64,000 nucleotides of DNA from Parietaria judaica (GCA_954871525.1 OX940866.1:16453001-16517000); one strand, 5' to 3'. Positions 13,200-26,687 are shown, numbered from the stretch's first letter. Notes: generated by a model not told the origin, from the sequence alone. A program made the numbers and translations.

Positions 13200-16100
13200 A
13201 ATAAAAATAATAGTGTATAAAGAAGGTATATGGAATAATAGTTAAGTTTCGGCAACTTTTTTTACTTCTAGCGAACAAGTACGCGAAATTAAGCTATTAG
13301 AGCCCACAATGCCTTAAGACTAAAATAATGTTTTTTTTTTTTTTTTGGCTCAATACAATTAATATAGTATATAAAGAAGGCATATGGAGTAATTTTTATG
13401 CTTCGGCACCTATTTTGATTTTGAACGAACTCTTACGCGAAATGAAGCTATAAGAGCCTAATATTCTTTAAGACTCAAAACTTGTTTGATTTTATGTCCA
13501 CAATACAAATAATATAGTGTATAAAGAAGGTATATGGAATAATAGCTACGTTTTAGCACCTTTTTTTCACTTCTAGCAAACTCTTACGCGAAATTAATCT
13601 ATTAGAGCCAAAGATTCCTTAAAACTCCAAACTTGTTTGTTGTTTGGGCTCAATTCAATTAATATAGTATATAAAGAAGGGATATGGAGTAATATCTATG
13701 TTTCGGCACCTATTTTGATATTGAACGAACTCCTACGCGAAACTAAGCTATTAGAGCCCAATATTCTTTAAGACTCCAAACTTGTTTGTTTTTTTTGGCT
13801 CAATACAAATAATATAGTGTATAAAGAAGGTATATGGAATAATAGTTAAGTTTCGGCAACTTTTTTTACTTCTAGCGAACAAGTACGCGAAATTAAGCTA
13901 TTAGAGCCCACAATGCCTTAAGACTAAAAAAATGTTTGTTTTTTTTTTTGGCTCAATACAATTAATATAGTATATAAAGAAGGCATATGGAGTAATTTTT
14001 ATGCTTCGGCACCTATTTTGATTTTGAACGAACTCTTACGCGAAATGAAGCTATAAGAGCCTAATATTCTTTAAGACTCCAAACTTGTTTGATTTTATGT
14101 CCACAATACAAATAATATAGTGTATAAAGAAGGTATATGGAATAATAGCTATGTTTCGGCACCTTTTTTTCACTTCTAGCAAACTCTTACGCGAAATTAA
14201 TCTATTAGAGCCCAAGATTCCTTAAAACTCCAAACTTGTTTGTTGTTTGGTCTCAATACAATTAATATAGTATATAAAGAAGGGATATGGAGTAATATCT
14301 ATGTTTCGGCACCTATTTTGATATTGAACGAACTCTTACGCGAAACTAAGCTATTAGAGCCCAATATTCTTTAAGACTCCAAACTTGTTTGTTTTTTTCT
14401 TGCTCAATACAAATAATATAGTGTATAAAGAAGGTATATGGAATAATAGTTAAGTATCGGCATCTTTTTTTACTTCTAGCGAACAAGTACGCGAAATTAA
14501 GCTATTAGAGCCCACAATGCCTTAAGACTAAAAAAATGTTTGTTTTTTTTTTGCTCTATACAATTAATATAGTATATAAAGAAGGCATATGGAGTAATTT
14601 TTATGCTTCGGCACCTATTTTGATTTTGAACGAACTTTTACGCGAAATGAAGCTATAAGAGCCTAATATTCTTTAAAACTCAAAACTTGTTTGATTTTAT
14701 GTCCACAATACAAAAAATATAGTGTATAAAGAAGGTATATGGAATAATAGCTACGTTTCAGCACCTTTTTTTTCACTTCTAGCAAACTCTTACGCGAAAT
14801 TAATCTATTAGAGCCCAAGATTCCTTAAAACTGCAAACTTGTTTGTTGTTTGGGCTCACTACAATTAATATAGTATATAAAGAAGGGATATGGAGTAATA
14901 TCTATGTTTCGGCACCTATTTTGATATTGAACGAACTCCTACGCGAATCTAAGCTATTAGAGCCCAATATTCTTTAAGACTCCAAACTTGTTTGTTTTTT
15001 TTGGCTCAATACAAATAATATAGTGTATAAAGAAGGTATATGGAGTAATAGTTAAGTTTCGGCAACTTTTTTTACTTCTAGCGAACAAGTACGCGAAATT
15101 AAGCTATTAGAGCCCACAATGCCTTAAGACTAAAAAAATGTTTGTTTTTTTTTTTGGCTCAATACAATTAATATAGTATATAAAGAATGCATATGGAGTA
15201 ATTTTTATGCTTCGGCACCTATTTTGATTTTGAACGAACTCTTACGCGAAATGAAGCTATAAGAGCCTAATATTCTTTAAGACTCCAAACTTGTTTGATT
15301 TTATGTCCACAATACAAATTATATAGTGTATAAAGAAGGTATATGGAATAATAGCTATGTTTCGGCACCTTTTTTTACACTTCTAGCAAACTCTTACGCG
15401 AAATTAATCTATTAGAGCCCAAGATTCCTTAAAACTCCAAACTTGTTTGTTGTTTGGGCTCAATACAATTAATATAGTATATAAAGAAGGGATATGGAGT
15501 AATATCTATGTTTCGGCACCTATTTTGATATTGAACAAACTCTTACGCGAAACTAAGCTATTAGAGCCCAATATTCTTTAAGACTCCAAACTTGTTTGTT
15601 TTTTTTGGCTCAATACAAATAATATAATGTATAAAGAAGGTATATGGAATAATAGTTAAGTTTCGGCAACTTTTTTTACTTCTAGCGAACAAGTACGCGA
15701 AATTAAGCTATTAGAGCCCACAATGCCTTAAGACTAAAAAAATGTTTGTTTTTTTTTTTTTTCAATACAATTAATATAGTATATAAAGAAGGCATATGGA
15801 GTAATTTTTATGCTTCGGCACCTATTTTGATTTTGAACGAACTCTAACGCGAAATGAAGCTATAAGAGCCAAAAATTCTTTAAGACTCAAAACTTGTTTG
15901 ATTTTATGTCCACAATACAAATAATATAGTGTATAAAGAAGGTATATGGAATAATAGCTATGTTTCAGCACCTTTTTTTCACTTCTAGCAAACTCTTACG
16001 CGAAATTAATCTATTAGAGCCCAAGATTCCTTAAAACTCCAAACTTGTTTGTTGTTTGGGCTCAATACAATTAATATAGTATATAAAGAAGGGATATGGA

Positions 16101-16960
16101 GTAATATCTATGTTTCGGCACCTATTTTGATATTGAACGAACTCTTACGCGAAACTAAGCTATTAGAGCCCAATATTCTTTAAGACTCCAAACTTGTTTG
16201 TTTTTTTTGGCTCAATACAAATAATATAATGTATAAAGAAGGTATATGGAATAATAGTTAAGTTTTGGCAACTTTTTTTACTTCTAGCGAACAAGTACGC
16301 GAAATTAAGCTATTAGAGCCCACAATGCCTTAAGACTAAAAAAATGTTTGTTTTTTTTTTTGGCTCAATACAATTAATATAGTATATAAAGAAGGCATAT
16401 GGAGTAATTTTTAAGCTTCGTCACCTATTTTGATTTTGAACGAACTCTTACGCGAAATGAAGCTATAAGAGCCTAATATTCTTTAAGACTCAAAACTTGT
16501 TTGATTTTATGTCCACAATACAAATAATATAGTGTATAAAGAAGGTATATGGAATAATAGCTATGTTTCAGCACCTTTTTTTCACTTCTAGCAAACTCTT
16601 TCGCGAAATTAATCTATTAGAGCCCAAGATTCCTTAAAACTCCAAACTTGTTTGTTGTTTGGGCTCAATACAATTAATATAGTATACAAAGAAGGGATAT
16701 GGAGTAATATCTATGTTTCAGCACCTATTTTGATATTGAACGAACTCTTACGCGAAACTAAGCTATTAGAGCCCAATATTCTTTAAGACTCCAAACTTGT
16801 TTGTTTTTTTTGGCTCAATACAAATAATATAGTGTATAAAGAAGGTATATGGAATAATAGTTAAGTTTAGGCAACTTTTTTTACTTCTAGCGAACAAGTA
16901 CGCGAAATTAAGCTATTAGAGCCCACAATGCCTTAAGACTAAAAAAATGTTTTTTTTTTT
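13200..16960 (+). repeat. 4.22 kb super-unit, copy 3 (right end broken)
   Basis: This is the third block. TTCTTGCTC recurs near 14399, TAAGTATCGG near 14451, GAATCTAAG near 14946, AATGCATAT near 15188, AAGCTTCGTCACC at 16413, TATACAAAG near 16686 and TTTAGGCAAC near 16867, each about 4215-4220 bp after copy 2. Colinearity then breaks between about 16870 and 17041, where variants proper to position 14.6 kb appear. The end coordinate is approximate. Confidence 0.8.
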
Positions 16961-18065
16961 TTGGCTCAATACAATTAATATAGTATATAAAGAAGGCATA
17001 TGGAGTAATTTTTATGCTTCGGCACCTATTTTGATTTTGAACGAACTTTTACGCGAAATGAAGCTATAAGAGCCTAATATTCTTTAAAACTCAAAACTTG
17101 TTTGATTTTATGTCCACAATACAAAAAATATAGTGTATAAAGAAGGTATATGGAATAATAGCTACGTTTCAGCACCTTTTTTTTCACTTCTAGCAAACTC
17201 TTACGCGAAATTAATCTATTAGAGCCCAAGATTCCTTAAAACTGCAAACTTGTTTGTTGTTTGGGCTCAATACAATTAATATAGTATATAAAGAAGGGAT
17301 ATGGAGTAATATCTATGTTTCGGCACCTATTTTGATATTGAACGAACTCCTACGCGAATCTAAGCTATTAGAGCCCAATATTCTTTAAGACTCCAAACTT
17401 GTTTGTTTTTTTTGGCTCAATACAAATAATATAGTGTATAAAGAAGGTATATGGAGTAATAGTTAAGTTTCGGCAACTTTTTTTACTTCTAGCGAACAAG
17501 TACGCGAAATTAAGCTATTAGAGCCCACAATGCCTTAAGACTAAAAAAATGTTTGTTTTTTTTTTTTGGCTCAATACAATTAATATAGTATATAAAGAAT
17601 GCATATGGAGTAATTTTTATGCTTCGGCACCTATTTTGATTTTGAACGAACTCTTACGCGAAATGAAGCTATAAGAGCCTAATATTCTTTAAGACTCCAA
17701 ACTTGTTTGATTTTATGTCCACAATACAAATAATATAGTGTATAAAGAAGGTATATGGAATAATAGCTATGTTTCGGCACCTTTTTTTACACTTCTAGCA
17801 AACTCTTACGCGAAATTAATCTATTAGAGCCCAAGATTCCTTAAAACTCCAAACTTGTTTGTTGTTTGGGCTCAATACAATTAATATAGTATATAAAGAA
17901 GGGATATGGAGTAATATCTATGTTTCGGCACCTATTTTGATATTGAACGAACTCTTACGCGAAACTAAGCTATTAGAGCCCAATATTCTTTAAGACTCCA
18001 AACTTGTTTGTTTTTTTTGGCTCAATAGAAATAATATAGTGTATAAAGAAGGTATATGGAATAAT
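16960..18065 (+). repeat. Two-HOR insertion copied from 14.6-15.6 kb
   Basis: Variants typical of 14630-15380 reappear about 2411 bp later: GAACTTTTACGCG at 17041, ACAAAAAATATAG near 17140, ACTGCAAAC near 17243, GAATCTAAG near 17356, AATGCATAT near 17600 and TTTTACAC near 17790. The TTTAGGCAAC variant at 16867 then appears again at 18072, 1205 bp on. The simplest reading is insertion of about two HORs by out-of-register recombination. Boundaries are approximate because they fall in identical sequence. Confidence 0.7.
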
Positions 18066-18839
18066 AGTTAAGTTTAGGCAACTTTTTTTACTTCTAGCGA
18101 ACAAGTACGCGAAATTAAGCTATTAGAGCCCACAATGCCTTAAGATTAAAAAAATGTTTTTTTTTTTTTTGGCTCAATACAATTAATATAGTATATAAAG
18201 AAGGCATATGGAGTAATTTTTATGCTTCGGCACCTATTTTGATTTTGAACGAACTCTTACGCGAAATGAAGCTATAAGAGCCTAATATTCTTTAAGACTC
18301 AAAACTTGTTTGATTTTATGTCCAGAATACAAATAATATAGTGTATAAAGAAGGTATATGGAATAATAGCTATGTTTCAGCACCTTTTTTTCACTTCTAG
18401 CACACTCTTACGCGAAATTAATCTATTAGAGCCCAATATTCCTTAAAACTCCAAACTTGTTTGTTGTTTGGGCTCAATACAATTAATATAGTATATAAAG
18501 AAGGGATATGGAGTAATATCTATGTTTCGGCACCTATTTTGATATTGAACGAACTCCTACGCGAAACTAAGCTATTAGAGCCCAATATTCTTTAAGACTC
18601 CAAACTTGTTTTTTTTTTTTTTGCTCAATACAAATAATATAGTGTATAAAGAAGGTATATGGAATAATAGTTAAGTTTCGGCAACTTTTTTTACTTCTAG
18701 CGAACAAGTACGCGAAATTAAGCTATTAGAGCCCACAATGCCTTAAGACTAAAAAAATGTTTGTTTTTTTTTTTTGGCTCAATACAATTAATATAGTATA
18801 TAAAGAAGGCATATGGAGTAATTTTTATGCTTCGGCACC

Positions 18840-20550
18840 TATTTTGATTTTGAACAAACTCTTACGCGAAATGAAGCTATAAAAGCCTAATATTCTTTAA
18901 GACTCCAAACTTGTTTGATTTTAAGTCCACAATACAAATAATATAGTGTATAAAGAAGGTATATGGAATAATAGCTATGTTTCGGAACCTTTTTTTCACT
19001 TCTAGCAAACTCTTACGCGAAATTAATCTATTAGAGCCCAAGATTCCTTAAAACTCCAAACTTGTTTGTTGTTTGGGCTCAATACAATTAATATAGTATA
19101 TAAAGAAGGGATATGGAGTAATATCTATGTTTCGGCACCTATTTTCATATTGAACGAACTCTTATGCGAAACTAAGCTATTAGAGCCCAATATTCTTTAA
19201 GACTCCAAACTTGTTTGTTTTTTTTGGCTCAATACAAATAATATAGTGTATAAAGAAGGTATATGGAATAATAGTTAAGTTTCGGCAACTTTTTTTACTT
19301 CTCGCGAACAAGTACGCGAAATTAAGCTATTAGAGCCGACAATGCCTTAAGACTAAAAAAATGTTTTTTTTTTTTTTGGCTCAATACAATTAATATAGTA
19401 TATAAAGAAGGCATATGGAGTAATTTTTATGCTTCGGCACCTATTTTGATTTTGAACGAACTCTTACGCGAAATGAAGCTATAAGAGCCTAATATTCTTT
19501 AAGACTCCAAACTTGTTTGATTTTATGTCCACAATACAAATAATATAGTGTATAAAGAAGGTATATGGAATAATAGCTATGTTTCGGCACCTTTTTTTCA
19601 CTTCTAGCAAACTCTTACGCGAAATTAATCTATTAGGGCCCAAGATTCCTTAAAACTCCAAACTTGTTTGTTGTTTGGGCTCAATACAATTAATATAGTA
19701 TATAAAGAAGGGATATGGAGTAATATCTATGTTTCGGCACCTATTTTGATATTGAACGAACTCTTACGCGAAACTAAGCTATTAGAGCCTAGTATTCTTT
19801 AAGACTCCAAACTTGTTTGTTTTTTTTGGCTCAATACAAATAATATAGTGTATAAAGAAGGTATATGGAATAATAGTTAAGTTTCGGCAACTTTTTTTAC
19901 TTCTAGCGAACAAGTACGCGAAATTAAGCTATTAGAGCCCACAATGCCTTAACACTAAAAAAATGTTTGTTTTTTTTTTTTTGGCTCAATACAATTAATA
20001 TAGTATATAAAGAAGGCATATGGAGTAATTTTTATGCTTCGGCACCTATTTTGATTTTGAACAAACTCTTACGCGAAATGAAGCTATAAAAGCCTAATAT
20101 TCTTTAAGACTCCAAACTTGTTTGATTTTAAGTCCACAATACAAATAATATAGTGTATAAAGAAGGTATATGGAATAATAGCTATGTTTCGGAACCTTTT
20201 TTTCACTTCTAGCAAACTCTTACGCGAAATTAATCTATTAGAGCCCAAGATTCCTTAAAACTCCAAACTTGTTTGTTGTTTGGGCTCAATACAATTAATA
20301 TAGTATATAAAGAAGGGATATGGAGTAATATCTATGTTTCGGCACCTATTTTCATATTGAACGAACTCTTATGCGAAACTAAGCTATTAGAGCCCAATAT
20401 TCTTTAAGACTCCAAACTTGTTTGTTTTTTTTGGCTCAATACAAATAATATAGTGTATAAAGAAGGTATATGGAATAATAGTTAAGTTTCGGCAACTTTT
20501 TTTACTTCTCGCGAACAAGTACGCGAAATTAAGCTATTAGAGCCGACAAT
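18840..20550 (+). repeat. 1.2 kb spaced duplication (two HORs)
   Basis: A linked set of rare variants occurs twice, 1204-1208 bp apart: TTGAACAAACTC at 18852 and 20060, CTATAAAAGCC and TTTTAAGTCC just after, TTCGGAACC near 18984 and 20191, TTTTCATATTG near 19144 and 20349, CTTATGCGAA, CTCGCGAAC near 19303 and 20507, and GAGCCGACAATG. The HOR between them lacks the set. A weaker third match (AACAAACTC, AAAAGCC, TTAAGTCC) lies near 21867. Confidence 0.8.
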
Positions 20551-23512
20551 GCCTTAAGACTAAAAAAATGTTTTTTTTTTTTTGGCTCAATACAATTAAT
20601 ATAGTATATAAAGAAGGCATATGGAGTAATTTTTATGCTTCGGCACCTATTTTGATTTTGAACGAACTCTTACGCGAAATGAAGCTATAAGAGCCTAATA
20701 TTCTTTAAGACTCAAAACTTGTTTGATTTTATGTCCAGAATACAAATAATATAGTGTATAAAGAAGGTATATGGAATAATAGCTATGTTTCAGCACCTTT
20801 TTTTCACTTCTAGCACACTCTTACGCGAAATTAACCTATTAGAGCCCAAGATTCCTTAAAACTCCAAATTTGTTTGTTGTTTGGGCTCAATACAATTAAT
20901 ATAGTATATAAAGAAGGGATATGGAGTAATATCTATGTTTCGGCACCTATTTTGATATTGAACGAACTCTTACGCGAAACTAAGCTATTAGAGCCCAATA
21001 TTCTTTAAGACTCCAAACTTGTTTGTTTTTTTTTGCTCAATACAAATAATATAGGGTATAAAGAAGGTATATGGAATAATAGTTAAGTTTCGGCAACTTT
21101 TTTTACTTCTAGCGAACAAGTACGCGAAATTAAGCTATTAGAGCCCACAATGCCTTAAGACTAAAAAAATGTTTTTTTTTTTTTTGGCTCAATACAATTA
21201 ATATAGTATATAAAGAAGGCATATGGAGTAATTTTTATGCTTCGGCACCTATTTTGATTTTGAACGAACTCTTACGCGAAATGAAGCTATAAGAGCCTAA
21301 TATTCTTTAAGACTCCAAACTTGTTTGATTTTATGTCCACAATACAAATAATATAGTGTATAAAGAAGGTATATGGAATAATAGCTATGTTTCAGCACCT
21401 TTTTTTCACTTCTAGCAAACTCTTACGCGAAATTAATCTATTAGAGCCCAAGATTCCTTAAAACTCCAAACTTGTTTGTTGTTTGGGCTCAATACAATTA
21501 ATATAGTATATAAAGAAAGGATATGGAGTAATATCTATGTTTCGGCACCTATTTTGATATTGAACGAACTCTTACGCTAAACTAAGCTATTAGAGCCCAA
21601 TATTCTTTAAGACTCCAAACTTGTTTGTTTTTTTTTTGCTCAATACAAATAATATAGTGTATAAAGAAGGTATATGGAATAATAGTTAAGTTTCGGCAAC
21701 TTTTTTTACTTCTAGCGAACAAGTACGCGAAATTAAGCTATTAGAGCCCACAATGCCTTAAGACTAAAAAAATGTTAGTTTTTTTTTTTGGCTCAATACA
21801 ATTAATATAGTATATAAAGAAGGCATATGGAGTAATTTTTATGCTTCGGCACCTATTTTGATTTTGAACAAACTCTTACGCGAAATGAAGCTATAAAAGC
21901 CTAATATTCTTTAAGACTCCAAACTTGTTTGATTTTAAGTCCACAATACAAATAATATAGTGTATAAAGAAGGTATATGGAATAATAGCTATGTTTCGGC
22001 ACCTTTTTTTCACTTCTAGCAAACTCTTACGCGAAATTAATCTATTAGAGCCCAAGATTCCTTAAAACTCCAAACTTGTTTGTTGTTTGGGCTCAATACA
22101 ATTAATATAGTATATAAAGAAGGGATATGGAGTAATATCTATGTTTCGGCACCTATTTTGATATTGAACGAACTCTTACGCGAAACTAAGCTATTAGAGC
22201 CCAATATTCTTTAAGACTCCAAACTTGTTTGTTTTTTTTTGCTCAATACAAATAATATAGGGTATAAAGAAGGTATATGGAATAATAGTTAAGTTTCGGC
22301 AACTTTTTTTACTTCTAGCGAAGAAGTACGCGAAATTAAGCTATTAGAGCCCACAATGCCTTAAGACTAAAAAAATGTTTGTTTTTTTTTTTTTTTGGCT
22401 CAATACAATTAATATAGTATATAAAGAAGGCATATGGAGTAATTTTTATGCTTCGGCACCTATTTTGATTTTGAACGAACTCTTACGCGAAATGAAGCTA
22501 TAAGAGCCTAATATTCTTTAAGACTCCAAACTTGTTTGATTTTATGTCCACGACACAAATAATATAGTGCATAAAGAAGGTATATGGAATAATAGCTATG
22601 TTTCAGCACCTTTTTTTCACTTCTAGCAAACTCTTACGCGAAATTAGTCTATTAGAGCCCAAGATTCCTTAAAACTCCAAACTTGTTTGTTGTTTGGGCT
22701 CAATACAATTAATATAGTATATAAAAAGGGATATGGAGTAATATCTATGTTTCGGCACCTATTTTGATATTGAACGAACTCTTACGCGAAACTAAGCTAT
22801 TAGAGCCCAATATTCTTTAAGACTCCAAACTTGTTTGTTTTTTTTTGCTCAATACAAATAATATAGGGTATAAATAAGGTATATGGAATAATAGTTAAGT
22901 TTCGGCAACTTTTTTTACTTCTAGCGAACAAGTACGCGAAATTAAGCTATTAGAGCCCACAATGCCTTAAGACTAAAAAAATGTTTGTTTTTTTTTTTTT
23001 ATCTCAATACAATTAATATAGTATATAAAGAAGGCATATGGAGTAATTTTTATGCTTCGGCACCTATTTTGATTTTGAACGAACTCTTACGCGAAATGAA
23101 GCTATAAGAGCCTAATATTCTTTAAGACTCCAAACTTGTTTGATTTTATGTCCACAATACAAATAATATAGTGTATAAAGAAGGTATATGGAATAATAGC
23201 TATGTTTCAGCACCTTTTTTTCACTTCTAGCAAACTCTTACGCGAAATTAGTCTATTAGAGCCCAAGATTCCTTAAAACTCCAAACTTGTTTGTTGTTTG
23301 GGCTCAATACAATTAATATAGTATATAAAAAGGGATATGGAGTAATATCTATGTTTCGGCACCTATTTTGATATTGAACGAACTCCTACGCGAAACTAAG
23401 CTATTAGAGCCCAATATTCTTTAAGACTCCAAACTTGTTTGTTTTTTTGGCTCAATACAAATAATATAGTGTATAAAGAAGGTATATGGAATAATAGTTA
23501 AGTTTCGGCAAC

Positions 23513-23813
23513 TTTTTTTACTTCTAGCAAACAAGTACGCGAAATTAAGGTATTAGAGCCCACAATGCCTTAAGACTAAAAAAATGTTTTTTTTTTTTGG
23601 CTCAATACAATTAATATAGTATATAAAGAAGGGATATGGAGTAATATCTATGTTTCGGCACCTATTTTGATATTGAACGAACTCTTACGCGAAACTAAGC
23701 TATTAGAGCCCAATATTCTTTAAGACTCCAAACTTGTTTTTTTTTTTTTTGCTCAATACAAATAATATAGTGTATAAAGAAGGTATATGGAATAATAGTT
23801 AAGTTTCGGCAAC
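23513..23813 (+). repeat. Half-length HOR with hybrid M1/M3 monomer, copy 1
   Basis: This repeat is only ~301 bp. It starts as M1 (CTTCTAGCAAACAAGTACG, A7, T-tract, GGCTC) and, after the shared TATAGTATATAAAGAAGG, continues as M3 (GGGATATGGAGTAATATC), then goes straight into M4. The second half of M1, all of M2 and the first half of M3 are missing, a clean loss of one 300 bp dimer by recombination between the M1-like monomers. Confidence 0.88.
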
Positions 23814-24418
23814 TTTTTTTACTTCTAGCGAACAAGTACGCGAAATTAAGCTATTAGAGCCCACAATGCCTTAAGACTAAAAAAATGTTTTTTTTTTTTT
23901 TGGCTCAATACAATTAATATAGTATATAAAGAAGGCATATGGAGTAATTTTTATGCTTCGGCACCTATTTTGATTTTGAACGAACTCTTACGCGAAATGA
24001 AGCTATAAGAGCCTAATATTCTTTAAGACTCCAAACATGTTTGATTTTATGTCCACAATACAAATAATATAGTGTATAAAGAAGGTATATGGAATAATAG
24101 CTATGTTTCGGCACCTTTTTTTCACTTCTAGCAAACTCTTACGCGAAATTAATCTATTAGAGCCCAAGATTCCTTAAAACTCCAAACTTGTTTGTTGTTT
24201 GGGCTCAATACAATTAATATAGTATATAAAGAAGGGATATGGAGTAATATCTATGTTTCGGCACCTATTTTGATATTGAACGAACTCTTACGCGAAACTA
24301 AGCTATTAGAGCCCAATATTCTTTAAGACTCCAAACTTGTTTGTTTTTTTTTTTTGCTCAATACAAATAATATAGTGTATAAAGAAGGTATATGGAATAA
24401 TAGTTAAGTTTCGGCAAC

Positions 24419-24593
24419 TTTTTTACTTCTAGCGAACAAGTACGCGAAATTAAGCTATTAGAGCCCACAATGCCTTAAGACTAAAAAAATGTTTTTTTTT
24501 TTTTTTTGGCTTCTAGCGAACAAGTACGCGAAATTAAGCTATTAGAGCCCACAATGCCTTAAGACTAAAAAAATGTTTTTTTTTTTTTGGCTC
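24419..24593 (+). repeat. 84 bp partial M1 duplication, copy 1
   Basis: M1 begins at 24419, runs through its T-tract to GGC, and restarts at CTTCTAGCG (24510) before completing normally. CTTCTAGCG lies at 24426 and 24510, giving an 84 bp tandem partial duplication. The join is at a C shared by GGCTC and ACTTCTAG, immediately after a long T-run, which suggests a slippage or microhomology event. Confidence 0.85.
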
Positions 24594-25101
24594 AATACAA
24601 TTAATATAGTATATAAAGAAGGCATATGGAGTAATTTTTATGCTTCGGCACCTATTTTGATTTTGAACGAACTCTTACGCGAAATGAAGCTATAAGAGCC
24701 TAATATTCTTTAAGACTCAAAACTTGTTTGATTTTATGTCCACAATACAAATAATATAGTGTATAAAGAAGGTATATGGAATAATAGCTACGTTTTAGCA
24801 CCTTTTTTTCACTTCTAGCAAACTCTTACGCGAAATTAATCTATTAGAGCCCAAGATTCCTTAAAACTCCAAACTTGTTTGTTGTTTGGGCTCAATACAA
24901 TTCATATAGTATATAAAGAAGGGATATGGAGTAATATCTATGTTTCGGCACCTATTTTGATATTGAACGAACTCCTACGCGAAACTAAGCTATTAGAGCC
25001 CAATATTCTTTAAGACTCCAAACTTGTTTGTTTTTTTGGCTCAATACAAATAATATAGTGTATAAAGAAGGTATATGGAATAATAGTTAAGTTTCGGCAA
25101 C

Positions 25102-26687
25102 TTTTTTTACTTCTAGCGAACAAGTACGCGAAATTAAGCTATTAGAGCCCACAATGCCTTAAGACTAAAAAAATGTTTTTTTTTTTTGGCTCAATACAAT
25201 TAATATAGTATATAAAGAAGGGATATGGAGTAATATCTATGTTTCGGCACCTATTTTGATATTGAACGAACTCTTACGCGAAACTAAGCTATTAGAGCCC
25301 AATATTCTTTAAGACTCCAAACTTGTTTGTTTTTTTTTTTGCTCAATACAAATAATATAGTGTATAAAGAAGGTATATGGAATAATAGTTAAGTTTCGGC
25401 AACTTTTTTTACTTCTAGCGAACAAGTACGCGAAATTAAGCTATTAGAGCCCACAATGCCTTAAGACTAAAAAAATGTTTTATTTTTTTGGCTCAATACA
25501 ATTAATATAGTATATAAAGAAGGCATATGGAGTAATTTTTATGCTTCGGCACCTATTTTGATTTTGAACGAACTCTTACGCGAAATGAAGCTATAAGAGC
25601 CTAATATTCTTTAAGACTCCAAACATGTTTGATTTTATGTCCACAATACAAATAATATAGTGTATAAAGAAGGTATATGGAATAATAGCTATGTTTCGGC
25701 ACCTTTTTTTCACTTCTAGCAAACTCTTACGCGAAATTAATCTATTAGAGCCCAAGATTCCTTAAAACTCCAAACTTGTTTGTTGTTTGGGCTCAATACA
25801 ATTAATATAGTATATAAAGAAGGGATATGGAGTAATATCTATGTTTCGGCACCTATTTTGATATTGAACGAACTCTTACGCGAAACTAAGCTATTAGAGC
25901 CCAATATCTTTAAGACTCCAAACTTGTTTGTTTTTTTTTTTTGCTCAATACAAATAATATAGTGTATAAAGAAGGTATATGGAATAATAGTTAAGTTTCG
26001 GCAACTTTTTTTACTTCTAGCGAACAAGTACGCGAATTAAGCTATTAAGCCCACAATGCCTTAAGACTAAAAAAATGTTTTTTTTTTTTTTTTTGGCTTC
26101 TAGCGAACAAGTACGCGAAATTAAGCTATTAGAGCCCACAATTGCCTTAAGACTAAAAAATGTTTTTTTTTTTTTTGGCTCAATACAATTAATATAGTAT
26201 ATAAAGAAGGCATATGGAGTAATTTTTATGCTTCGGCACTATTTTGATTTTGAACGAACTCTTACGCGAAATGAAGCTATAAGAGCCTAATATTCTTTAA
26301 GACTCAAAACTTGTTTGATTTTATGTCCACAATACAAATAATATAGTGTATAAAGAAGGTATATGGAATAATAGCTACGTTTTAGCACCTTTTTTTCACT
26401 TCTAGCAAACTCTTACGCGAATTAATCTATTAGAGCCCAAGATTCCTTAAAACTCCAAACTTGTGTGTTGTTTGGGCTCAATACAATTCATATAGTATAT
26501 AAAGAAGGATATGAGTAATATCTATGTTTCGGCACCTATTTTGATATTGAACGAACTCCTACGCGAAACTAAGCTATTAGAGCCCAATATTCTTTAAGAC
26601 TCCAACTTGTTTGTTTTTTTTTTGGCTCAATACAAATAATATAGTGTATAAAGAAGGTATATGGAATAATAGTTAAGTTTCGGCAAC
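25102..26687 (+). repeat. 1.59 kb composite unit, copy 2
   Basis: This is the second copy of the composite unit: half-length HOR with the M1/M3 hybrid (25102-25403), full HOR, partial M1 with restart at CTTCTAGCG (26014 and 26097), and full HOR. Equivalent points are 1586-1589 bp from copy 1. Many single-base gains and losses appear after about 25900, unlike copy 1, and probably reflect sequence quality near the gap. Confidence 0.83.

Larger units (their letters stand above)
23513..25101 (+). repeat. 1.59 kb composite unit, copy 1
   Basis: This block contains, in order, a half-length HOR (23513-23813), a full HOR (about 23814-24418), a partial M1 (24419-24509) and another full HOR (about 24510-25101). 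The same order follows directly in a second copy. The marker CCAAACATGTTTG occurs only once per unit (24031 and 25619). This shows that HORs carrying rearranged joints can themselves be amplified as a new larger repeat. Confidence 0.85.

Noticed and set aside
25780..25962. Open frame of 60 codons on +
   Set aside because: It lies across satellite monomers M3-M4 and is open only because of a single-base loss in the indel-rich end (CAATATCTTT). Equivalent frames in other copies are closed. It is low-complexity, with no ribosome-site or splice context.
25839..26027. Open frame of 62 codons on -
   Set aside because: It is the antisense of the same satellite copy, made by the same local indel. 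The start and length are not conserved between HORs.
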